From: DASRAJ01 sp039920305
GTDB lineage: Bacteria > Bacteroidota > Bacteroidia > Chitinophagales > UBA10324
Assembly (NCBI GenBank): GCA_039920305.1
Contig: JBDSEA010000238.1
Location: 1-27,654 of the forward strand
Reading direction: 5' to 3'
Length of the DNA stretch: 27,654 bases
Below, piece by piece: positions 1 to 5,288 of the stretch. A program made the position numbers and the translations under genes. Every line of letters starts with the position of its first letter. Position 1 is the first letter of the stretch. The notes under the pieces were generated by a model. That model did not search any database. It was not told the origin of the DNA and saw only the letters and a program-made list of their open reading frames with translations.

Positions 1-455
1 CAGTAATTGAGGTAGGGGTAGATATTCCAAATGCAAGCGTGATGGTGGTCGAGAGTGCGGAACGATTCGGCTTGTCGCAGCTTCACCAGCTTCGCGGAAG
101 AGTAGGAAGGGGTGCTGATCAATCGTATTGTATACTCATGAGCGGTGAAAAAATTTCAAACGATGCCCGTGCCAGGCTTCGCATAATGACCCGGACAAAT
201 AACGGATTTATTATAGCTGAGGAAGATATGCGGCTGAGAGGTCCCGGAGAGATGGAAGGAACCCGGCAATCCGGATTAGTGAGTTTTAAAATTGCTGATC
301 TCGTACGTGACCAAAAATGGCTCATCCTTGCAAGGCAGGAGTCCGAACAAATTTTATTACACGATCCGCAATTGAATGAACACAAACATTCAATGATCAA
401 AAATTTTTTAGAAAGCAAACAGTATGGCGTTAAGCAATGGAGCAAAATCTCATAA
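1..455 (+). CDS. recG: ATP-dependent DNA helicase RecG, C-terminal end (partial)
   Basis: This is the last ~151 residues of RecG, the superfamily 2 helicase that remodels stalled forks and Holliday junctions. The open frame runs from base 3 with no stop, so the gene starts outside the window; the GTG/ATG codons at 39 and 42 are internal. The helicase motif V region reads EVGVDIPNA. It is followed by SAERFGLSQLHQLRGRVGRG, which is motif VI with its Q-x-x-G-R-x-G-R core. Next comes the RecG-specific wedge-facing segment LRGPGEMEGTRQSG, close to LRGPGE-x-x-GTRQ of other RecG proteins. The protein ends at TAA 453-455. No typical terminator follows. The call rests on the motif series, which separates RecG from Mfd and PriA. 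Confidence 0.95.
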   Translation, partial: VIEVGVDIPNASVMVVESAERFGLSQLHQLRGRVGRGADQSYCILMSGEKISNDARARLRIMTRTNNGFIIAEEDMRLRGPGEMEGTRQSGLVSFKIADLVRDQKWLILARQESEQILLHDPQLNEHKHSMIKNFLESKQYGVKQWSKIS

Positions 456-525
456 TGATTACTCCCCGGTCATGATCTTAATTGAAATCCATTCCGGATT
501 CACCGGGAGCGAGTCCTGAGCAGAC

Positions 526-693
526 TCAATGCTTCTTCTTTTTCTTGACCATGCTCTCCGGAAATAATTGCTTTGCCTTACCACGGCTTCCCTCAGTGCC
601 AGTAACAGCACCGTCCATATAGGCGGGGCATGTACCACGGTTACATGATGCCATCACACACAAGGCACACAATAAAATCAACAAGCGTTTCAT
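526..693 (-). CDS. small putative lipoprotein, 55 aa, unknown function
   Basis: A short gene reads ATG at 693-691 to TGA at 528-526 on the minus strand. The first 17 residues, MKRLLILLCALCVMASC, form a classic type II signal: two basic residues, a hydrophobic stretch, then a lipobox-like V-M-A-S-C with Cys17 as the predicted lipidated residue. The mature part is about 39 residues: polar, with a second Cys (TCPAYMDGAV), a Gly/Ser-rich middle and a Lys-rich tail, KKKKKH. Bacteroidota commonly encode such tiny lipoproteins, and S before the lipobox Cys is tolerated there. It converges with recG and is divergent from HU. I do not recognise a named family. Confidence comes from the signal-peptide pattern, not from homology. 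Confidence 0.72.
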   Translation of the reverse strand: MKRLLILLCALCVMASCNRGTCPAYMDGAVTGTEGSRGKAKQLFPESMVKKKKKH

Positions 694-812
694 CTTTTCA
701 AAGTAACGGTAATTTTTAATAATACGGAAAATGAAGATTACAGGGGATCCTTTACCCGAAAATTCCTTTGTGAGAAAGCTGATTTATGAATAAAAAAAAA
801 CCTTGGATTACC

Positions 813-843
813 ATTGTAAAGTAGATTCAAAATTTTACTTTTG
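813..843 (+). promoter_or_regulatory. Bacteroidota-type promoter upstream of HU
   Basis: A -7 box TACTTTTG (836-843) matches TAnnTTTG exactly. An upstream ATTG (813-816) sits 19 nt before it, close to the -33 TTTG element of the primary sigma factor of this phylum. The predicted start of transcription near 850 leaves a leader of ~25 nt before the HU ATG at 876. Confidence 0.6.
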
Positions 844-875
844 ACGCAAGGAAACCCATCACCTAAATCTTCACC

Positions 876-1148
876 ATGAATAAAGGACAACTAATAGCAA
901 AGATTGCTAACGATGCAAAAATTTCAAAGACACAGGCTAACTCTGCTATAGATGCCTTCATCAATACCACCATGTCCACATTAAAAAAAGGTGATAAGCT
1001 GGTCCTTGTCGGATTTGGTACTTTCCTGGTTTCAAAACGTTCCGCACGAAAAGGACGTAATCCTAAGACCGGTAAATCACTCAATATTCCCGCACGAAGG
1101 GTCGTAAAATTCAGGACAGGAAAAGATTTTGCCGCAAGGGTGAGATAA
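876..1148 (+). CDS. HU-family DNA-binding protein
   Basis: This 90-residue histone-like protein belongs to the HU/IHF family; such proteins bind and bend DNA as dimers and compact the nucleoid. The N-terminal helical part has the family opening MNKGQLIAKIANDAKISK. The central signature GFGTFLVSKRSARKGRNP and the beta-arm RNPKTGKSLNIPA, with Pro at the intercalating tip, are both present. The C-terminal helix ends FRTGKDFAARV. Length is normal for HU. A good promoter lies directly upstream. HU and IHF subunits cannot be told apart reliably from one sequence, but GRNPKTGK with this length favours HU. The THX gene follows 130 nt downstream on the same strand. Confidence 0.95.
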   Translation: MNKGQLIAKIANDAKISKTQANSAIDAFINTTMSTLKKGDKLVLVGFGTFLVSKRSARKGRNPKTGKSLNIPARRVVKFRTGKDFAARVR

Positions 1149-1185
1149 ATTTTTAGAGGCATAAGCCAGACTGCATGAATCTTTA

Positions 1186-1217
1186 TCTTTTTCATGTCGA
1201 TAAAAAGACTTTTTTTG
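1186..1217 (+). terminator. possible weak terminator after HU
   Basis: TCTTTTT (1186-1192) pairs with AAAAAGA (1202-1208) around a 9-nt loop and is followed by a run of seven T. The stem is nearly all A-T, so it would be weak, and HU and THX may be partly co-transcribed. Confidence 0.3.
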
Positions 1218-1278
1218 TGCTTTAATATTTAAGAGTTCTCATATAAAAGTTTCGGGAGAAATACTAATAAAAGAAATC

Positions 1279-1467
1279 ATGGGCAAAGGAGATCGAAGAT
1301 CACGCAGAGGAAAAATTTTTCGCGGAACATTTGGTAAATCAAGAAAACATTCATCTGACACCCCTGCGCGGATGCCCGTTGTTAGCCCCATAGCACCCGC
1401 AGAGGCTGTAGAAGAAAAGTTGGAAGTCCCTAAGAAAAAAAGGGCTCCCAGAAAAAAGGCTGAATAG
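1279..1467 (+). CDS. 30S ribosomal protein THX family, with long basic tail
   Basis: The first ~24 residues, MGKGDRRSRRGKIFRGTFGK, match the THX/Thx (bTHX) family, a tiny peptide that sits in the head of the 30S subunit of Thermus and is widespread in Bacteroidota as MGKGD-K/R-K/R-x-x-RGKIF-x-G-x-x-GK. The ATG at 1279 is the only start that gives this exact N-terminus. Classical THX is about 26 residues when mature; this one has 62 because of a C-terminal extension. That extension has a Pro/Ala stretch (PVVSPIAPAEAVEE) followed by a basic end (PKKKRAPRKKAE). The family call is strong for the N-terminal third; the tail has no assigned role. Confidence 0.88.
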   Translation: MGKGDRRSRRGKIFRGTFGKSRKHSSDTPARMPVVSPIAPAEAVEEKLEVPKKKRAPRKKAE

Positions 1468-1491
1468 AGTTTTGTAAGGTTTGTGTGTCCC

Positions 1492-2139
1492 TCATGGTGC
1501 CAGACGCTCCAGCTTCCATTGGCCCGGGTCTATCAGTGTAAATAAAATGCGGTCATGCAACCTGTTTGTTCTTCCCTGCCAGAATTCGATTGAGTGAGGA
1601 ATTACTTTGTACCCTCCCCAGTTATCAGGCCGCGGTATTTCTTTGCCGCCAGATATTTTTTCTGTTTCTAACAATTTTTTTTCAAGCCAATCCCGGCTTT
1701 CAATCACCTCGCTTTGGGGTGAAATAAATGCACTTAGCTTACTTCCCACAGGCCTTGAATGAAAGTATTTATCGGATTCTTCTGCAGTAATTTTAATTAC
1801 TCTGCCCTCAATCCGAACCTGCCTGTGCAACTGATTCCAGAAAAAAAGCAGTGCAGCGTATGGATTCCACAAAAGCTCCCGTCCCTTTCTGCTATCGTAA
1901 TTAGTAAAAAAGATAAATGAATCTTTATCAATTCCCTTGAGTAAAACCATTCTTGCTGATGGCTTATAGTCAATATTTGAAGTTGCCAGCGTCATTGCAT
2001 TCGGCTCATTAAGCTTTGCAAGTATTGCTTCTTCAAACCATTTTTCGAATTGCTCAATGGGGTTTTTAAAAACGGAGTCTTCACTGAGAGGAGCAGATTC
2101 ATAATCCTCCCTGAGCTGCTGAAGAATGGAATTTTCCAT
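1492..2139 (-). CDS. pdxH: pyridoxamine 5'-phosphate oxidase
   Basis: This FMN-dependent enzyme oxidises pyridoxine or pyridoxamine 5'-phosphate to pyridoxal 5'-phosphate, the last step of B6 synthesis and salvage. The 215-residue protein shows the family landmarks in order. These are MTLATSNIDYKPSARMVLLK (N-terminal strand), FFTNYDSRKGRELL (FMN contact), FFWNQLHRQVRIEGRV, YFHSRPVGSKLSAFISPQS and WGGYKVIPHSIEFWQGR-x-x-RLHDR. It ends in the typical RLAP. I chose the ATG at 2139-2137. An upstream TTG at 2154 would add five residues, but it lies inside the -7 promoter box (2152-2159), so it should not be in the message. The tRNA-Pro gene is divergent from it. Confidence 0.95.
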   Translation of the reverse strand: MENSILQQLREDYESAPLSEDSVFKNPIEQFEKWFEEAILAKLNEPNAMTLATSNIDYKPSARMVLLKGIDKDSFIFFTNYDSRKGRELLWNPYAALLFFWNQLHRQVRIEGRVIKITAEESDKYFHSRPVGSKLSAFISPQSEVIESRDWLEKKLLETEKISGGKEIPRPDNWGGYKVIPHSIEFWQGRTNRLHDRILFTLIDPGQWKLERLAP

Positions 2140-2151
2140 AGCGATCCACGC

Positions 2152-2159
2152 CAAAGTTA
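2152..2159 (-). promoter_or_regulatory. -7 promoter box of pdxH
   Basis: Read on the minus strand this is TAACTTTG, an exact TAnnTTTG. Transcription would start ~6-8 nt further on, near 2145, only a few bases before the ATG at 2139, giving an almost leaderless message. No good -33 TTTG is seen at the expected distance. Confidence 0.5.
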
Positions 2160-2171
2160 CCGGAATAAAAT

Positions 2172-2202
2172 TTTGGGATGGAGGGCACTAAGTTTAGCTT
2201 TG
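2172..2202 (+). promoter_or_regulatory. promoter of tRNA-Pro
   Basis: TTTG (2172-2175), exactly 19 nt, then TAGCTTTG (2195-2202): an exact match to the TTTG-N19-TAnnTTTG promoter of Bacteroidota. The -7 box ends 9 nt before the first base of the tRNA at 2212, so transcription starts at or just before the mature 5' end. Confidence 0.8.
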
Positions 2203-2211
2203 TGTTTTTTG

Positions 2212-2288
2212 CGGGGTGTAGCGCAGTTGGCTAGCGCGCCACGTTCGGGACGTGGAGGTCGGAGGTTCGAGTCCTCTTACCCCGACCA
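2212..2288 (+). tRNA. tRNA-Pro, anticodon CGG
   Basis: The gene is 77 nt with CCA encoded. It folds fully. The acceptor is CGGGGTG/TACCCCG (one G-U). The D stem GCGC/GCGC encloses loop AGTTGGCTA. The anticodon stem CCACG/CGTGG carries loop TTCGGGA, giving anticodon CGG (2246-2248). A 5-nt variable region is followed by T stem GGAGG/CCTCT with loop TTCGAGT, then discriminator A and CCA. CGG decodes CCG proline codons. Flanking genes are pdxH (divergent) and dapF (convergent). Confidence 0.97.
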
Positions 2289-2298
2289 TTCCAATTCA
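2271..2298 (+). repeat. tRNA-Pro 3' end repeat, copy 1
   Basis: This segment covers the 3' half of the T arm and acceptor of tRNA-Pro, the CCA, and 10 nt downstream (TTCCAATTCA). It is repeated 114 nt further on with 26 of 28 bases identical. Confidence 0.85.
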
Positions 2299-2384
2299 GA
2301 TTCTGATTCCGATAGCTTCCGATCATCTTCAGAATTTCACACAGGCACAAAGGTTCCCTGTCCGACTGATCAAACAGGCGGGAA

Positions 2385-2412
2385 GTCCTCTTTCCCCTAC
2401 CATTCCAATTCA
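2385..2412 (+). repeat. tRNA-Pro 3' end repeat, copy 2 (decayed)
   Basis: GTCCTCTTTCCCCTACCA followed by TTCCAATTCA repeats 2271-2298 with two changes, A to T and G to T. No matching 5' acceptor strand, D arm or anticodon arm lies before it, so it is not a working tRNA. It is either the rest of a lost tandem tRNA copy or an old attachment-site-like duplication. The rest of 2289-2509 holds no gene I can support. Confidence 0.8.
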
Positions 2413-2509
2413 AGATTCAATTAATTACTTTTCTAATTTATCTTAAGAAAGATTCACAACTCCCCATAGGTAAGCTGCAGATATGCCTGGATCAAGTGAG
2501 CTAATAAAT

Positions 2510-3301
2510 TTATATTTCTATGCATCCCTTAAATACAAAGGACACAGGACCTTCAAGCCATACATTATCAAATGAGTGCTCACTGATACGGTTAAAGCAG
2601 ACTTTAAGAACTCCACCGGGTGTATGGATTTCATATTGCTGTAACCTCATTTTGTTCTGCCTAACGCCAAAAGCTAATGCTGCTGCTACTGTTCCGGTCC
2701 CGCATGACAGGGTTTCATCTTCAACCCCCCGCTCGTAAGTTCTTATGTAAATCGTATCGTTTTTTACTGATACGAAATTCACATTGATTCCTGCGTTTTG
2801 GAAGGACTCACTATTTCGGATCTTTCTTCCCTCAATTACCACATCAATGAACGCCACATCATCAACAAATTTTACATAATGCGGTGAGCCCGAATTCAAA
2901 ATATATACACCTTCTTTTTTCTCAATACTGTTAACAGGCAGCATGGAAATTTTTATTATATTATCTGCGATCATAATTCCTTCATGCATTCCATCATAGG
3001 CCATGAATTTTATTGACTGCTCTTTCCTGCTGACTATGGCGCACTTCTCGGCAAACTTGACTGCACACCTGCCACCATTACCGCACATGGAGCCAATTCT
3101 TCCATCTGAATTAAAATATTTCATTTCAAAATCACAATCCTTTCCTTCTTCAATCAACATTAATCCATCAGCTCCGATACCATAATGAGGATGGCATAAC
3201 TGTGAGATCAGGTGCCGGGAAATCAAAAAATTACCGGAACGGTTATCAATCAAAATAAAATCATTTCCGGATCCGTGATATTTTTCGAAATCAACCAGCA
3301 T
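2510..3301 (-). CDS. dapF: diaminopimelate epimerase
   Basis: DapF converts LL-diaminopimelate to the meso form, for lysine and peptidoglycan. It is a cofactor-independent two-cysteine racemase. The 263-residue protein has the N-terminal motif KYHGSGNDFILID, the CHPHYGIGADGLMLIE loop, and FNSDGRIGSMCGNGGRC with catalytic Cys73. The second half carries GSPHYVKFV, E-R-G-V-E-D-E-T-L-S-C-G-T-G with catalytic Cys200, then HTPGG. Both halves of the pseudo-symmetric fold are complete. The ATG at 3301 fits the family start MxxxFxKYHGxGNDF. A -7 box TAACTTTG lies 17-24 nt upstream. It shows this bacterium uses a DAP-type lysine/peptidoglycan route. Confidence 0.96.
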   Translation of the reverse strand: MLVDFEKYHGSGNDFILIDNRSGNFLISRHLISQLCHPHYGIGADGLMLIEEGKDCDFEMKYFNSDGRIGSMCGNGGRCAVKFAEKCAIVSRKEQSIKFMAYDGMHEGIMIADNIIKISMLPVNSIEKKEGVYILNSGSPHYVKFVDDVAFIDVVIEGRKIRNSESFQNAGINVNFVSVKNDTIYIRTYERGVEDETLSCGTGTVAAALAFGVRQNKMRLQQYEIHTPGGVLKVCFNRISEHSFDNVWLEGPVSFVFKGCIEI

Positions 3302-3317
3302 GAGAGTGAAATTGACG

Positions 3318-3325
3318 CAAAGTTA
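3318..3325 (-). promoter_or_regulatory. -7 promoter box of dapF
   Basis: On the minus strand this reads TAACTTTG (TAnnTTTG), ending 17 nt before the dapF ATG. A TTTC lies 24 nt upstream, longer than the usual spacing, so only the -7 box is convincing. Confidence 0.45.
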
Positions 3326-3396
3326 GCAGTATCAAAATACCTGCTCTTTGAAACAGATTTTTGCCGGTTAAACTTTAGTTAAACGAAATATACTTA

Positions 3397-3426
3397 TTTC
3401 CAATGGCTGTCGAGGTTATACTTTTG
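3397..3426 (+). promoter_or_regulatory. probable promoter of the DegP-type protease gene
   Basis: TTTC (3397-3400), 18 nt, then TACTTTTG (3419-3426, exact TAnnTTTG). Transcription would start near 3433, leaving a ~140-nt leader before the ATG at 3574. That leader is long for this window and has no recognised riboswitch. Confidence 0.5.
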
Positions 3427-3573
3427 CAGTGAAAATATAATAAGGCGCAGTTTTTATAGGTTAGTCAATTTGATTATCCTCTCAAACAATCTCAATGGTG
3501 GAATATTTACACAGTTGCTTTTTTTAAAGGCATATTTTTTGAAAATCATTTTCCACCTAAATCATTTCATATT

Positions 3574-5076
3574 ATGACATTCAAGCGAATCGGATCGACA
3601 GCATTTATTGCTATTATCAGCGCCCTGGTAACAATTGCAGCCTTCAGCTACTATGCGAATAGGGCGGGGGAGCAAACTTTTGAACAAAAACAAGCATCCA
3701 ATATCACCCCGGTAAGTTTTTCCGAAGCTGGTCAAATTCCGGTGGCACTTGATTTTCGATATGCTGCAAGAATGACTACTTCTGGCGTAGTACATATTAA
3801 AACCTCGTATGCTCCGCGAAATACTTCACGCGGTTCTGATAATCCATTCAGAGATTTTTTTGGTGATGATTTTAATCCATTTGGAAATATGCAGCCATAT
3901 CAAAATCAGCCGCAGCAATCTTCCGGTTCAGGAGTCATTATTTCTGATGATGGCTATATTGTTACAAATAATCACGTGATTGATGGAGGAAATAAAATTC
4001 AGGTTGTTCTCTCCAACAAAAGTAGCTATGAGGGAACAGTAATAGGCACGGACCCCACTACCGATCTCGCACTTGTTAAAATTGACCAGAAAAACTTACC
4101 GTTCATCCGCTTTGGTAATTCTGATTCTGTAGAAGTAGGTCAATGGGTATTAGCCGTTGGGAACCCTTTTAACCTGGAATCTACTGTAACTGCAGGAATT
4201 GTAAGTGCTAAAGGCCGCAACATCGGAATTATTAAGACTCATGATTCGAACGGGCGCCAGGCAAACGGAATTGAGGCATATATTCAAACGGATGCAGCAG
4301 TGAATCCCGGGAACAGCGGGGGTGCCCTGGTAAATACGAGCGGGCAGCTTGTTGGAATTAATTCTGCCATTGCTACCCCTACAGGTGCCTTCGCAGGATA
4401 TTCTTTTGCGGTACCAGTTAATATAGTCAGCAAGGTTGTAAATGACTTGATGAAATACGGCATTGTACAACGTGGCTATCTTGGTATAACCATGGAGACT
4501 GTTACAGATGAGCTCTCCAAGAGGAACAATCTTGATGATTTAAATGGAGTTTACATTGATTCAGTACTGCATGGCAGCGCTGCTGAAGAAGCCGATTTAA
4601 AGAGGGGTGATGTAATCATTAAGATCAACGAGCAGCCGGTTAATACTTCACCTCAGGTTCAGGAACAAGTGTCCCGATATCATCCGGGTGATAAGGTAAC
4701 AGTAACCTTCAAGCGCGCAGGAAGGGAGAAAACTGTGACTACCATTTTAAAAAATAAATCGAACAATACCTCAATCGTAGAAAGAGAAGAAAACAGTACT
4801 CTTGCATCGCTTGGTGCGGAATTTTCGGATCTAAATTCTACTGAAAAAAAGGAACTGGGCTTAGAGGGTGGAGTAAAGGTTTTAAAATTAAACGATGGGG
4901 TGCTGAGCCGTAATACACAAATGAAAGAGGGATTTATTATTACCCAGGTTGATAACCGGCAAATCAATAATCTCAATGATCTTAAAGAAGCCCTGACCGG
5001 AAAAAGAGGCGGGGTACTGCTGGCAGGCAGATATCCCGATTATCCCGGTCAATACTATTATGCTTTCGGTCTTTAA
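3574..5076 (+). CDS. periplasmic serine protease, DegP/HtrA (Do) family
   Basis: This 500-residue envelope quality-control protease degrades or holds misfolded periplasmic proteins. An N-terminal hydrophobic segment (residues ~6-25, after MTFKR) is a signal peptide or membrane anchor. The trypsin-like domain holds the full catalytic triad: His134 in TNNHVID, Asp164 in TTDLALVKI, and Ser248 in NPGNSGGAL. Two PDZ domains follow. PDZ1 runs ~297-393, from RGYLGI and including GDVIIKINEQPV. PDZ2 runs ~410-500, with EGFIITQVDNRQI and the end YYYAFGL. A polar Gln/Pro/Asn-rich loop (~85-117) sits where the LA loop of Do proteases lies. A strong terminator follows, so it looks monocistronic. DegP versus DegQ cannot be decided from sequence alone. 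Confidence 0.94.
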   Translation: MTFKRIGSTAFIAIISALVTIAAFSYYANRAGEQTFEQKQASNITPVSFSEAGQIPVALDFRYAARMTTSGVVHIKTSYAPRNTSRGSDNPFRDFFGDDFNPFGNMQPYQNQPQQSSGSGVIISDDGYIVTNNHVIDGGNKIQVVLSNKSSYEGTVIGTDPTTDLALVKIDQKNLPFIRFGNSDSVEVGQWVLAVGNPFNLESTVTAGIVSAKGRNIGIIKTHDSNGRQANGIEAYIQTDAAVNPGNSGGALVNTSGQLVGINSAIATPTGAFAGYSFAVPVNIVSKVVNDLMKYGIVQRGYLGITMETVTDELSKRNNLDDLNGVYIDSVLHGSAAEEADLKRGDVIIKINEQPVNTSPQVQEQVSRYHPGDKVTVTFKRAGREKTVTTILKNKSNNTSIVEREENSTLASLGAEFSDLNSTEKKELGLEGGVKVLKLNDGVLSRNTQMKEGFIITQVDNRQINNLNDLKEALTGKRGGVLLAGRYPDYPGQYYYAFGL

Positions 5077-5090
5077 TTATTTTGCCTAAG

Positions 5091-5128
5091 AAAACCCGGT
5101 ATCTGGTTAACTGGTACTGGGTTTTTTT
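5091..5128 (+). terminator. rho-independent terminator after the protease gene
   Basis: AAAACCCGGTA (5091-5101) pairs with TACTGGGTTTT (5115-5125) as an 11-bp stem with one G-U pair around a 13-nt loop, followed by a T run (5122-5128). Confidence 0.85.
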
Positions 5129-5240
5129 GTTGATACTTACCTGATAATTAATATTTTAATAGATCACACGCAATAGGTTTAAAATTGTTTAAATGTAAAG
5201 ATCCTGAACAATTTGTTGGTGAAGCAAATTTAGGTATGAT

Positions 5241-5281
5241 CTTGAATGTTCGGATGGATTACTAACTTTACCCTAACTTTA
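5241..5281 (+). promoter_or_regulatory. promoter region of the T9SS beta-helix pair, tandem -7-like boxes
   Basis: CTTG (5241-5244) is followed after 18 nt by TAACTTTA (5263-5270), and a second TAACTTTA lies at 5274-5281. Each is one base from TAnnTTTG. The second box ends only 7 nt before the ATG at 5289, so the first one is the more likely -7 element. Confidence 0.4.
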
Positions 5282-5288
5282 TATTTCT

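Noticed and set aside
462..509. Hairpin CTCCCCGGT / ACCGGGAG after recG as a terminator
   Set aside because: The stem needs a bulge, the loop is over 30 nt and no T run follows.
2231..2446. Short coding frames across and after the tRNA
   Set aside because: They run through the tRNA and its decayed repeat on both strands; the shared IPIQ-like ends come from the DNA repeat, not from a protein family.
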